From contig VRVR01000059.1 in NCBI GenBank assembly GCA_009859145.1, positions 107,732 to 171,731 on the forward strand: a stretch of DNA of 64,000 nucleotides. Reading direction: 5' to 3'. A program made the translations under genes and the position numbers. The stretch is from Andalucia godoyi (taxonomy: Eukaryota; Discoba; Jakobea; Jakobida; Andaluciidae). Positions 40,199 through 50,854 of the stretch are shown here, in pieces. Positions within the stretch are counted from its first letter, which is position 1. Each line of letters starts with the position of its first letter. The notes beneath the pieces are model-generated. The model had not been told where the DNA came from. It saw nothing but the letters and a program-made list of their open reading frames with translations, and did no database searches.

Positions 40199-42489
40199 AT
40201 GATGAGGAGGTCGACGACGACGACGACGACGACGAAGAAGAAGAAGAAGAAGACGACGACGAAGAAGGGCGAGGGTCAGGGTCAGCTTCAGGCAGTCGAG
40301 TTTCCAGGGCGTTTGAAAAATCCTCTTGATATTTTCCAATACGTCGATTTCCAATCGGTTTGTTTCACTCTTTTTTCTTCTTTCCTTTCCCCGTTTCCAC
40401 CCTTTTATTTTTTTCTTGTTTGTGTGTGTTTGTGTGTGTGTGGAAACTTGATCTAATGCGTGGAGAGAGAGCGAGAGAGCGAGAGTTGGAAAGGACAGAA
40501 TGTATTGACGTATGATCCGGGAAATCTATCGTACCAGAGTCTTTATGGGTCCTCGAGCGGGACGAATGACGTGCTTGTCAAGGTCACCGTTAAGAAGCGA
40601 GGCGGCCGAATCCTGTCCGTATGTCTTTCTCTGTGTCTCGTGCTGTATGTGTTGGGTTGCGGGTGTTTCCCCTCCCTTTCCTTCTCCTTTGCGTTTCCGA
40701 GGAATGTACTAACAGGCATGTGTGTGGATAGACGTCGCATGAGGTAGTTGGGAGAGTGGGCTTGATGCTGCGGTTTGAGAAGGCGTGTGACTTCCAGTAT
40801 CGGGCGGATGAGGGGGCGAGTGTGCTTGGGCTGCTGCAGATGGATCCGATGCGGGAGAAGGCCGAGGATCTTGCCGCGGAACCGCTGCTTGTCCGACCGC
40901 GAGAGTTTGCGTCGTTTCCAAATCATGCGGGGTACCATTTCAACCAGAACCCGAACCGAAAACTGCTGCTGTACAAGATGCATCACGACAGAAGCGCGTC
41001 GCATCTGGACTCGGTCATCCTGGGACTGAGCGCCGCGGAGCCAGTGCTGCAGTACACCACGATACGAGAGCTGACTGCCGCGACGGTGCTACCGTCACCC
41101 GGTGCCCAGTCGCAGTCGCAGATGCAAGTACATGGCGAGAGTGGACATGTGTCGGATGTGTACGACGTGCTCACCGCGTTTCTCAGGGCAATGTTTGACG
41201 AAAGACCAGTGTGGCCACCACCGCTGATTGCACATCGACTGCGATCGTTGCCAGAAGAGGTTGCGAAAAAGTACAAGCCAGCGGCAGTCATGGGCGGGAT
41301 TGCGCTCTGGGTGGTGTGTCCTCCATATTGCAGGCTGTGGTTGAAGGTCGGGTTTGATCCGCGGAAGAGCCCGTCGAGCGTCGACTTCCAATCGGTGGAC
41401 GTGCGCATTCCGTATCGCGTTTTTGACGAAGTAACGTCGCTTGTCTTGTCGGGTGCTGCGCTGTGGAGGCATCCTGGTTACCAGTCAGACTTGAAAAGGT
41501 TTGATCCGGAAGCGTTCTCGTCCAAGCCGCTGTTCTCTGTATTTTCCAAGTATCTCTTTTCGCGACAGTACTTGTTCCCGATATGCGAGATTGCAGTGGA
41601 TCCGCGGATCGCGACAATCGTCAGATCTTCCATCGAGCCCGAGTGGCGCGAGAAATTCGGATGGCTTACTCCGAGTGCCATTTCCAAAATCCAGTCCATT
41701 CTGCTGGAGGACTTGCATTCGTTCATGATGCTCGTGACGAGCGATCCTGTGCGCAATGTTATCGGTTCCGTTAACTGGCTCGGAGGACTCGTGGAAATGA
41801 GGTACCGCGTCAAGGAAATGCGAGAACTGCATACGATGGACACGGCAGGCGTAATGAAGCGCCAGATCCGCTCCATGGGTCGCAAGCGCGGACGCTTGGC
41901 CAAGGAGGAGTCGGGTTCCATGCGGAAACAAAAGACCAGGAAGACCTCCGAGTCCAGTCAAGCCGGTGCTGCTGAGAAGCAAAAGTCTGCTGGGTCTTTG
42001 ACTCTTTCGTCCGTCGTCCGAGCGGACGTCATTGCCAGTCGTCAAGACGGCGACCCGCAGGTTGACGATGATGATCAGGAGGCTGGCGAGCAGGATCAGG
42101 AGCAGAAGCAGAAACGTGGGCAGGAAGAGGAAGAGGAGGAAGAAGAAGAAGAAGAAGCCGAATCGGATGATCTTGATGGTGATGGTAATGATGATGATCT
42201 TGAGGACGGTGATCTTGATGATGGGGACGAAGACGAATTGGAGGAATTCATGGGATTCCGCACATCCGCAATCCCGCGAGCGATTCTCTCGCAGCAAGGA
42301 ATCGTCGAAGATGATGACAGCGATGGAAATAGCGATGACGGTCATAGTGGTATCGTTGATGCAGGCGGCGACCTCGGCTCTGGCCCCAACGCCACGGCCA
42401 CTTTCCCCTTGAGGTTTGGCGGCCGGCGTGGAAACCGTGTCACGTGTGACGACGAGTATGAAGTTCCTGTTCCATCAAAGCGAGCATAG
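40199..42489 (+). CDS. GTF3C5: TFIIIC subunit 5 (GTF3C5/tau95-like), three exons
   Basis: DNA-contacting subunit of TFIIIC, which recruits TFIIIB and RNA polymerase III to tRNA and 5S genes. Exons are 40199-40357, 40499-40618 and 40732-42489, giving 678 residues. Intron 1 (141 bp) starts GTTTGT and ends GACAG with a TCTAAT motif. Intron 2 (113 bp) starts GTATGT, ends GGATAG and has a perfect TACTAAC branch site. Exon 1 encodes a Thr/Lys repeat and then LQAVEFPGRLKNPLD, matching the family N-terminal VEYPG motif. Exons 2-3 give VLVKVTVKKRGG and EKACDFQY. The core has PAAVMGGIALWVV and LWLKVGFDPRKSP, as in GTF3C5. The C-terminus is acidic with poly-Glu and poly-Asp runs, as in animals. Three-exon joining is in frame throughout and restores homology, so the model is well supported. 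Confidence 0.87.
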
Positions 42490-42746
42490 TTAAAAAAAAA
42501 TAAAAAAACCGAGTCACAGTCACGTTTTCTCAGTCTTTTCTCTCTCCGCGCGCTGCACACCTAGTACCGAAAAATAAAATACAATATGATATTATAATAA
42601 TAATGATAATAATAAAATGAAATGAAATGACAAACACAGATTTGGCGAAGCCGACAAGACGCATGTCGCGCTGTTTACCATAAACTTACAACCTACTTCT
42701 TGCCATGGGCACGGAGCAGACATTTGGAGCGCAGACAGAGGGTGGA

Positions 42747-43601
42747 TCACGAGGGGCGAAAGGAAGTTGTGCCGGTCCACTGCGCGCCAGCATCGACACA
42801 AACCGCGGACGCAACGTTGCCTGTTTCCAAACAGACAAACCGCTTCCAATCCTCTGGGTCGAAATCCGCTGTTGCCCTCGTCTTTGCAACATGCGGATTC
42901 CAAACGACAACATCTCTCATGTTCTGTTTGGAGATCGCCAGCGTAGCCCGGCCGTCTCGTAGCTTCAATTCCGTGTCGCCGACATCCAGATACACTCGGT
43001 CGACTTCTCCGCAAAACGCAAAATCGGCGTCCTTCTCAACATCCGTCTGTCCTCCAAGCAGAGAGTCCTTGAACGTCCTTCCGGCAAGCCCGTTTACTCG
43101 CACAGTCTCGACCGCATCGACCAAAAAGTACGTGTGCAGCGCACACGTAAAGGAGAACGCCTGCAAGCCCGTGTTCGCCACACGCCACCGAATCTCAAAT
43201 GCTTCGTCTGACAGCAGAAATTCAATCTCGGAAATAAACGAGTGATTCCATACCTTGCGAGTTGCTTCCGAGTCCGCGAGTCGCAGCGTCAGCCCAATGG
43301 ACGGCAACGGCCCTGGCAGTGTCTCGCATTTTGCAAAGGACCACATCGAGTTTCTTGCAAACCCGTGCTGCGGAAGCACACCTGGCCCAAACTGCGGAAA
43401 CACAAGCGGAATGCCGCCGCGAATCGCCTTTGTTCCGTCCAGCACCGCTTTCGTCGATACAAACAAAACAGGCTTTCCTCGAATCGAAACGCTCGTGACG
43501 TGCGCACCAAACGAATATACGCTGCACGACGATTCCCCAGACTGCGTACGCAGCTCGTACTCTACGATCCCATTCGGGCGATCCACTGTTCGCAGAGACA
43601 T
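42747..43601 (-). CDS. Glucose-6-phosphate 1-epimerase-like aldose epimerase
   Basis: Predicted hexose-6-phosphate mutarotase (YeaD-type branch of the aldose 1-epimerase superfamily), which interconverts alpha and beta anomers of glucose-6-phosphate. The 284-residue product starts MSLRTVDRPNGIVEYE. Visible family motifs include FGAHVTSVSIRGKPVLFVS, GIPLVFPQFGP, His79/Arg83 in QHGFARNSMW, catalytic His156 in CALHTYFLV, and a candidate catalytic Glu in FVCLETGNVAS near residue 258. Length and motif order match. The ATG at 43601 is used; the frame extends ten codons upstream without another ATG. Intronless and cytosolic by absence of a signal. Confidence 0.9.
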   Translation of the reverse strand: MSLRTVDRPNGIVEYELRTQSGESSCSVYSFGAHVTSVSIRGKPVLFVSTKAVLDGTKAIRGGIPLVFPQFGPGVLPQHGFARNSMWSFAKCETLPGPLPSIGLTLRLADSEATRKVWNHSFISEIEFLLSDEAFEIRWRVANTGLQAFSFTCALHTYFLVDAVETVRVNGLAGRTFKDSLLGGQTDVEKDADFAFCGEVDRVYLDVGDTELKLRDGRATLAISKQNMRDVVVWNPHVAKTRATADFDPEDWKRFVCLETGNVASAVCVDAGAQWTGTTSFRPS

Positions 43602-43809
43602 TTTCTTCTCGTCGCGTCCTATTCCTGTCAAGCCTGCAACCCAGTATAATCAGCACTCGGTCGGAGTTCGGACACACCTCTGCACGTTGTTGCTGCCTTT
43701 CTTGAACTGCGTTTGTTTGTCAATTGTGAAGATCGACCTTGGAGTATGGCTTCGTTGACAGCCGTCGACCCCGCCAGAATGGAGTGAGTGAGAGGACACG
43801 CATATATAT

Positions 43810-43911
<102 letters not shown>

Positions 43912-44002
43912 ATATGCAAAAAATCTTTACACGAACCCGCCCCGCGTGCCATCTGTGCTCCATAGGGATCATCGCGTTTTCGCAGAGGCCATCCAAGCAG
44001 TG

Positions 44003-47000
44003 TTAGTCGTCCACTGCATATCCAGTATAGTTTGCAGTGCGCTTGTCTAAGCCTTCTCGCACAGGACGACGCTCACCGTAATGATCCAGTCCAGTGCGCT
44101 CCTCGGGCTCCCTTTCAATCGACTCAATGGTATCTGCAGTGTCGTCGGCAAAAATGTCGCGCTTGTCCGCCTTCTGCACGAGATACAACAGCCGCCGCTC
44201 CCCTCCTTTGCGCATGTGGCGCTTCCAGAATTTGTAGACAAAGTCGCGACCGAGGCAAATCACTGGTATGAGGGGCATGAGAAGCCAGAAAGACGCAGAC
44301 GTGCATATCTCAAAGAACATCCCATACGACCCCGAAATCTCCGCTGCATCCACAAATTCATACAGGTTTGTGTATATGAGATTGAAAATAAAGTAACTCG
44401 CAATCGACCCCCAAACAGCAATATGGTTCCACTTCGTCCAAGTCGATGTCTCGAGAGCCAGCTTCAAAGTAATCGTTATCACCACACATGCGTACATGAT
44501 GAGCCCCATGCTATACAGACCAATTGTCTTTCCATTGCTGTAAACTGTCGAGTTATCCACAGCCCACACGGGGACAAAGAAGCAAACAAGCGAGTGGAAA
44601 ATAGCATTCAAAATGTTGCACCAGAAAATGCGGCCCGTGAACAACTTGTTGTCGCGACCTTGCAGATACAGACGAGGATATCGCAGCGCTGCACGCTCGC
44701 TGACATCACGATCAAAGATGCCGAAAGCAAGAATCGGGAATGCGGAAAAGACAACGTTGAACATGACAAGCGTCCATCGCTCATAAAGCGACGTTCCTGA
44801 GTAGCCGTTGTAGAAAATAAACCAAAGTTGCGTCAAGAACATTGCAGAATTCTTGTAGAAAGAATACAAAACAAGCTTTGCATTTCGACGATAGGAATGC
44901 CGACCATGAACAAGTAACAAGCGCTGCAAGAACCGAAATTGGCCAATGGAATAGTCCGACGCACGGGCAGCCTGCATTCCCTCAAGACCAGAAATGCCAA
45001 TGCCTACGTGTGCCGCCTGAATCATGGACACGTCATTCGCACCGTCACCAATTGCCAACGTGACAACATTCCGCGAGTACCGAACAAGTTCCACAACCTC
45101 GGCCTTCTGCAGGGGAGAGACGCGGCAGCAAATCACAGAGCGACATTGCTCCCCGAGCAACAGAAATGAACTGCGAAACCGTTCGCTGAGGGCTAAACTC
45201 AATGAGGTTCCGTCAATCACCAACCCTGCATCTCGATTTCCATTACGAGCAGCGGAGATCTTCCTCATCGATTCATCCAAGGACGCTCGGAAGCTTGCCT
45301 CATCTGCTGCGTTAATGACTGCAATTTCCTGGGTATCGTCCAAAAGAGCACACGCAAAACCAATATTAATGGCCGTCTCTTGCTTGTCACCCGTAAGCAC
45401 CCAAGTTTTGATTCCAGCTTTCGCAAGAATTTCGATTGTGTCTGGAACGCCTTCCTGCAGCTTATCCTCGATTCCCGTAGCACCAATAAGCTGGAGATCA
45501 CGTTCAAAGTCTTCCGCAACCTGGTTGATCCGTCCTTCTCGGTCATTGAGCGCCAATGTCGCCTCGCGATACCTTTGCGTAAATGACTCGAATTCGGCAA
45601 CTGAAAATTCACGTTGTGCAAGACACAGCGTTCGCAGTCCCTCGGAAGCAAAATCTTGCAAGTGATCCACGGTGACATCAGAGTACTTGGCAGCAGGCAC
45701 AAGCCGGGGAAAAATAACAGAATCCGCGCCTTTGCACAGGAGCAAGTGCTTGCCTTCGGGTGTTCGAATGACAACTGACATTCGCTTTCGTGTGGAATTG
45801 AATTCCAACGTCGCAATCAATTCGTAATTCTTGGATGTGCCACTCATTTCCATTCCGAGGGAAGTCGGTGTCCGTTTGTTGAAAAAGAACCCAAGAGATC
45901 GCGCGGCACCAACAAGGGCCAAATCATCTGGCGACGAAGCTTGGTACGTAATGACACTCTCGTTGTCTTTCGACGGCTCTGGGACCACGGAATGACAGAG
46001 AGAAAGGAGCGTGAAAAACTCTGCGATTTGCGGCGAGCACGGCTCCCGCTTCCAATTGCCGTCCAGCAACTTTGGATCATAAAATCCAGAAGCGCCCTTT
46101 TTCCTGTACTCCTCCGGCCGAGTATCCTCCAGCGTCTTGCCCTGCCGCTTTGCAGCAGCTCGCGCGATTTCCGTCACGCCATATCCATATCGATAACCAG
46201 CAATGGAGCATTTCATGAATTCCAGACGATTCTGCGTGAGGGTTCCTGTCTTGTCAGAAAAGACATACTGAATCTGGCCGAGCTCTTCGTTGAGCGAAGA
46301 TGTTCGGGCTTGGGCCGGGGTGTTCGTTTCCGCAAAATACATGTGAATATCATTCGATATATAATATGCTTGGACGACTTTGACCATTTCAAGAGACACG
46401 TAGAGGGAGATGGGGATGAGGTTGTTGAACAAGATCAGAAATGTAATGAATCCAAGTGCTCCCGCTGCCGCTGCAGACTGGTTGCTGGGGACGTACCACA
46501 GGTTTCCATTCTTCTCGGTCCACACTCCAAGGAGCACAGCACAGACAAACGACAACAAAAACAACCAGAGGAAGATGAACAAAATGTTCTTGTTTGTCAA
46601 TCGTTCCATCTTGGATCGCTTGTGAGGGGGGTTTGTGGAGTTCTGCATAAGCTTCGTATGGATGCCGCTGTACACGACGAGTCCGTAGACCCACTTTGTG
46701 TTTTTCATGGTCATTCCTCGCAGCAAGATGTTATCATTGGTTAAGCTGATGGTCCTACCATTGATTTCCATGTTACCGTCATATCTATAAAGTTCCTTGT
46801 TCGGTTGCTCGCACTCAATTGAACACTTCAGTCCCGAAATAAGGTCTGGTGAACCAAACTGTCTTGTATCCATCACAGACGACCTGATCTTCAGATTCGT
46901 TTCTCCGTCCAGAGAGGACGTTTCGACGTAGCAAGTCCCGTGCGACTCCGATGAGGAAAGGAAAACCAAGTCTGCCGGGATGGGTTCGTCTCTCTCCAGA

Positions 47001-47587
47001 AAGACGACATCCCCAACACGAATTTCCGACCATTTCAATGTCATCTGCCTGCCGTCCCTGTAGACAGTGGCGTTCCTATTGTTGACCTCCTTGTCCGCCT
47101 GGTGTCTTTTGTAGTCTTCATAGGCGTCCTTGATTGCCGTAACGGTGATCACAATGGTCAGGGGCACGATGGTACCGAACTTTCCGGTTGGGGAGAGATT
47201 GGTCGAGACCTGGAGAATGGAAATGAGCAGAAAGTACAAGTTTGCAATTCGAGAAAACTGCTCGAACAGATTCTTTGGCAGAAAGGTGAGGATTGTGTAC
47301 TTTGCTGTGGAAACGTAATTGTCGGGATACTTGAATGGCGCATGCGATGCCGAGTCGTTAGTCCAGACCAATCGCGATGTTCGTTCCGTGCATTCCGATC
47401 GTCGTTCCGACGAGTATCCCGCTGATCCAGCTGCAGCTGCCATCAATGGAGTTCGTGAATCCGACGACCTAACGTTTGAGTACTTGCTGGACGATGCAAC
47501 AAGCGGCAGTGCTGCAGATGATGATGATGATGATGACGACGACGACCCAGACGACGACCCAGAAGACGATATTCTCCCTCGGGGCAT
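44003..47587 (-). CDS. P4-ATPase phospholipid flippase
   Basis: Type IV P-type ATPase that moves aminophospholipids from the outer to the cytosolic leaflet of Golgi, endosome or plasma membranes. The 1194-residue product starts MPRGRISSSGSSSG, with a Ser/Asp-rich N-terminus. The first membrane region follows KYTILTFLPKNLFEQF. The actuator motif is TSSLDGETNLKIR (DGET, the P4 signature). The phosphorylation site is FSDKTGTLTQNRLEF with Asp near residue 444. The nucleotide and hinge motifs are TGDKQETAINIGFACALL and GDGANDVSMIQAAHVGIG. The IPISLYVSLEM segment of helix 4 has the flippase PISL pattern. About ten membrane helices are expected, six of them C-terminal. A CDC50-type beta subunit is usually required and is not in the window. 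The frame is open upstream to 47854 but without another ATG. Confidence 0.95.
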   Translation of the reverse strand: MPRGRISSSGSSSGSSSSSSSSSSAALPLVASSSKYSNVRSSDSRTPLMAAAAGSAGYSSERRSECTERTSRLVWTNDSASHAPFKYPDNYVSTAKYTILTFLPKNLFEQFSRIANLYFLLISILQVSTNLSPTGKFGTIVPLTIVITVTAIKDAYEDYKRHQADKEVNNRNATVYRDGRQMTLKWSEIRVGDVVFLERDEPIPADLVFLSSSESHGTCYVETSSLDGETNLKIRSSVMDTRQFGSPDLISGLKCSIECEQPNKELYRYDGNMEINGRTISLTNDNILLRGMTMKNTKWVYGLVVYSGIHTKLMQNSTNPPHKRSKMERLTNKNILFIFLWLFLLSFVCAVLLGVWTEKNGNLWYVPSNQSAAAAGALGFITFLILFNNLIPISLYVSLEMVKVVQAYYISNDIHMYFAETNTPAQARTSSLNEELGQIQYVFSDKTGTLTQNRLEFMKCSIAGYRYGYGVTEIARAAAKRQGKTLEDTRPEEYRKKGASGFYDPKLLDGNWKREPCSPQIAEFFTLLSLCHSVVPEPSKDNESVITYQASSPDDLALVGAARSLGFFFNKRTPTSLGMEMSGTSKNYELIATLEFNSTRKRMSVVIRTPEGKHLLLCKGADSVIFPRLVPAAKYSDVTVDHLQDFASEGLRTLCLAQREFSVAEFESFTQRYREATLALNDREGRINQVAEDFERDLQLIGATGIEDKLQEGVPDTIEILAKAGIKTWVLTGDKQETAINIGFACALLDDTQEIAVINAADEASFRASLDESMRKISAARNGNRDAGLVIDGTSLSLALSERFRSSFLLLGEQCRSVICCRVSPLQKAEVVELVRYSRNVVTLAIGDGANDVSMIQAAHVGIGISGLEGMQAARASDYSIGQFRFLQRLLLVHGRHSYRRNAKLVLYSFYKNSAMFLTQLWFIFYNGYSGTSLYERWTLVMFNVVFSAFPILAFGIFDRDVSERAALRYPRLYLQGRDNKLFTGRIFWCNILNAIFHSLVCFFVPVWAVDNSTVYSNGKTIGLYSMGLIMYACVVITITLKLALETSTWTKWNHIAVWGSIASYFIFNLIYTNLYEFVDAAEISGSYGMFFEICTSASFWLLMPLIPVICLGRDFVYKFWKRHMRKGGERRLLYLVQKADKRDIFADDTADTIESIEREPEERTGLDHYGERRPVREGLDKRTANYTGYAVDD

Positions 47588-48509
47588 GGATACACGCTGA
47601 TCTCGGATCCACGGCAACGACAGAAGGGGAGGTGCAGGAGGTGCAAGAGGTGCACGGGATGCTCGTACTTTGCGGCGCCGATTCTGCGATTCAACAAGCA
47701 GCGGAGAGGACGGATCCAAATCACTGTCCGAGTCCGAGTCCGAGTCCGAGTCCGAGATAGAGTTCGGGTCAGCAACAGGCGGTGTCGAGCGACGAAGAGC
47801 AGTGGGGATCCAGCGATCAGCACGACGAACCACAGACTCGAAAACCCGGATCAACAGCGCACGGTGCCGAAATATAGGAAGGACCGTTCTTGATGATGAT
47901 GCCCGTGCAGAAGAACCTTTTTAACCTTGCAATAACAACACACACCAGTGAAAAACAAAACAAACAAAACAAAGAAAAAACAACGCATAAAGAAATGAAA
48001 AGAAAAGAAAAGAAAAGAAAAGAAAAGAAAAAGGTAAATTGCGTCTATGATGAATCCACTTTAGATATAGACTTTCTTTTTGCTCGTTTCTGTCCACTAC
48101 TAATTTTATGAATGAAAGGGAAAAAAGGGAAAGGGAAAATCGACAATGAGCCACGGAGCAGAAAACATTTTTTTTTTTCCTTTTGGCAATCAGCAAAAAA
48201 GGGACTTTTGCGGAGAGAAAGCAGAGGAAGCCAGGGGAAAACGAAAAGCCCAAAAAACCCTAGCGGGAACTTGCAATTCTCCCCGATTTTTTTAAAGTCG
48301 GGAAAGAAAAAAGCTCTCTTGATGGTTCGCTCAACTTTTTTTTATATTACCAAGCTTCAAGCTTCAAGCCTCAAGCCTTGCTCTTTTCTCTCTCGTCGTC
48401 TTTTCACGCCGTCTCCTTTTTTCATCGGTGTTTTGTATGCTTGTTGGTTTGTCTCTTCTCCAATTCATCGTTCATCATAGTGCAGATAGAGACAGCAGAC
48501 CGGCGCACC
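47588..48509. other. Divergent intergenic region, no gene seen
   Basis: About 920 bp lie between the divergent flippase and CAF1 start codons. The first 270 bp stay open in the flippase frame. A tandem AAAAG run occurs near 48000-48030, followed by A/T-rich and poly-T sequence. A direct AAGCTTCAAGC repeat is near 48350-48370. Confidence 0.5.
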
Positions 48510-49343
48510 ATGGTTTCCGCTCCTGCTGATCGCATTCGCGAGGTTTGGGCGTTCAATTTAGACCGCGAGATTGATGTGATCGCGAGTCTTCTTCCGCGGT
48601 ATCCGTTTATTTCGATGGATACGGAGTTCCCAGGCATTGTCGCGAAGCCTGCTGGGTATTTCCGGTCGCCCACAGACCGTGTGTACCAGACGGTGCGTTG
48701 CAATGTGAACAATTTGAAGCTGATCCAGGTTGGGCTTACCTTGTGTGATGAGCACGGGAATGTGCCGGATGGGGTGTGTTGCTGGCAGTTTAATTTCAAG
48801 TTCAATCTCTCGGAGGATTTCCATGCGCCGGACTCGATTGACCTGCTTTCAAAGTCGGGCATTCGGTTCCCGCAGCTTGTGAGCGACGGCATTGAGGCCG
48901 ACGATTTTGCAGAGCTCGTGCTTACGTCGGGGCTTGTGCTGTCCCCGAGTGTAACGTGGATCACGTTCCATGCAGGATACGATTTCGCATACCTGCTGCG
49001 CGTTCTCACTGGAAAGAGCTTGCCGACTACGGAAGAAAAGTTTTTCCTGGATCTCCTCACCTTTTTCCCCGTTGTCTACGACGTCAAGCACCTCATGAAG
49101 TGCACAGACACTCTCAAGGGTGGGCTTGATCAGCTTGCAGACGACCTCGGTGTCGAGCGGATCGGCGCGGCACACCAAGCGGGATCAGACTCCATGCTCA
49201 CCCAAGCTGCATTTTTCAAGCTTGTCAACGCACAGTTCAAGGCCGACTGGGAGGCTGCAAACAAAAAGTTTGAAGAAAAGTACTGCGGCGCAATTCATGG
49301 GCTGTCGCGGTTCAAGCGACCTGCAGATGCGCCCTTCTACTAG
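48510..49343 (+). CDS. CAF1: CCR4-NOT deadenylase subunit CAF1 (CNOT7/8, POP2)
   Basis: Catalytic deadenylase of the CCR4-NOT complex that shortens mRNA poly(A) tails. The 277-residue product (ATG at 48510, MVSAPADRIREVWAFN) is the usual family length. All DEDDh exonuclease residues are present: Asp37 and Glu39 in ISMDTEFPG, Asp158 in FHAGYDFAYL, and His222 and Asp227 in HQAGSDSMLT. Family motifs such as NNLKLIQVGLTL, WQFNFKFNL and YDVKHLMK are clear. The frame is open upstream with hydrophobic, poorly coding-like sequence, so the ATG just before the conserved start is chosen. Intronless. Confidence 0.97.
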   Translation: MVSAPADRIREVWAFNLDREIDVIASLLPRYPFISMDTEFPGIVAKPAGYFRSPTDRVYQTVRCNVNNLKLIQVGLTLCDEHGNVPDGVCCWQFNFKFNLSEDFHAPDSIDLLSKSGIRFPQLVSDGIEADDFAELVLTSGLVLSPSVTWITFHAGYDFAYLLRVLTGKSLPTTEEKFFLDLLTFFPVVYDVKHLMKCTDTLKGGLDQLADDLGVERIGAAHQAGSDSMLTQAAFFKLVNAQFKADWEAANKKFEEKYCGAIHGLSRFKRPADAPFY

Positions 49344-49562
49344 AGCCCCGACTCGTCGTGTTCGTCTTCTCGTCCATCTTTTTTTTAATCTTGCTCTTGT
49401 TCCTGTTCTTTTTCTTCTTTTTCTTCTTTTTCCTCCTTTATTATTATTATTGCTATTTTTTATTTTTTATTTTTAATAATATTATTTGTTTTGTATAGCA
49501 CCCTCTCAAGTCTTCATCCATCCAGTATGCACAATGCTCCACAATAAACAGGGCTTTCTGTT
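49344..49562. other. CAF1 3' flank
   Basis: T-rich sequence with TTC and TTTTA repeats follows the CAF1 stop; it is likely the 3' UTR and terminator region. No gene is seen. Confidence 0.5.
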
Positions 49563-49636
49563 ATGTGCTACCGTAAAAACGCATACCTCTCTCCAGAAGC
49601 CTTGGGAAAACATGAACGCCAGACTTTAATTATTTT

Positions 49637-50439
49637 TTGCTTGCTTCTGGAATATATCCGAAGTATTCTTCTGATATTCCTCCGTCTCGGGGCAGGAGTC
49701 GTCGGAAGGGTGCTGTTGATCCCGACAATTTCACGGAAGAGCTCTTCCCGCCTGTGCATGCGTCAGCACAGACCATTCGATCGAAGATGAAACATCTTGG
49801 ATATACTTGGGCAGATATCAACAGTTTTGCAGAGCGGAAATCGAAGGGCTCGGATTACGTTCAGGACTGTGTCAGTCGGTGGGTACAGCTGTATCCAAGG
49901 CTGTAGCAGAATGAACTGCAGCTGTTCAAAAAGATTAGCAGGGGAAGAAATGCGTGACTCTTCTCACATTCTTCGACGAAAGTTTCATACACCGCTAGGA
50001 CTGCCCAAAGCATTGCTGGTTGCAAGCAGGTCGCTCAACTTTCGAATACAAGATGTCAATGGGTGGAAGAAGAAGGAAAATGGTGGAGAAGTGCATTGAT
50101 TTGGGGGGCATAGAGTTTCCTGATACCCTAGTACTTCTCCCAAGTGATGCGAGTGAAGGCAGGAGGAAAAAAAGAAAAGCATCTCAAAGCAAAGTCAAGA
50201 AAGGAATGAGCCGACTTGTTACGGGCTCTAAAAATGCACCTCTCGCAGAAATACGGGGAACAAGCAGTACGCGTCGTTTCGACATATTTTACAATAAGGG
50301 GTGGCATGTGTTCACCACGCCGCCGTACCATCCTGAATTCCAGCCAATCGAGTTGGTCTGGAATGTTGTAAAAGCGAGAGTGAAGTTTGAGGCGACAACT
50401 CACAACTACGCTACCGCGGCATCCTCTTCTGTGGGTTAA
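49637..50439 (+). pseudogene. Degraded DDE transposase (Tc1/mariner-IS630 type)
   Basis: Remnant of a DDE_3-type transposase. The last frame (50020-50439) carries the family C-terminal signature TTPPYHPEFQPIELVWNV, whose Glu is the third catalytic acidic residue. Before it, KMVEKCIDLGGIEFPDT matches the linker seen in such transposases. An upstream frame (49637-49906) with NFTEELFPPVHASAQTI and SKMKHLGYTWADINSFAER may be the N-terminal part. The two frames are separated by ~110 bp with stops and frame changes, and the first two catalytic Asp residues are not found. It is therefore inactive. No terminal inverted repeats or target duplications were recognised in 49500-50850. Confidence 0.7.
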
Positions 50440-50768
50440 AAGCTGCTTCGTGGTAAACCTCCCTAAGTGATGTTTCCTTGGGTGGAATTCCTGTGTGTGA
50501 ATCATGCCATTTTCTTTCTCCTCTTCCGGCATCCATCAGTCATTTTACGTCAACTTCTCTTGAAAGGGCACGACATGCGAGCCAATATCAAAAAAAGGTC
50601 CGGCACTGTAGTGAAGCAAAGCATGTATGACGTCATTTCCATTTTTACCCGCAACTTCAAATGATGATGATGGACCATTCTTTTTAAAATTAAAATGTCG
50701 CCACACATTTCCTCTGCACGTTTGGGTTTCCAAACGAGCTCTTTTCTGAGTTCATCTTGCTACACCAG

Positions 50769-50810
<42 letters not shown>

Positions 50811-50854
50811 GAAGAGAGAATCACATATATTTAAGAAAAAGAAACGGCAGAGGG
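50440..50854. other. Spacer with CA microsatellite
   Basis: About 415 bp between the transposase relic and HSP78. A CA tract of about 19 units lies at 50769-50807 and is followed by purine-rich leader sequence. No gene is seen. Confidence 0.6.

Noticed and set aside
41485..42345. Minus-strand 286-codon frame rich in Ile and Leu
   Set aside because: Antisense of the acidic C-terminal tail of the TFIIIC subunit; hydrophobicity comes from reversed Asp/Glu codons.
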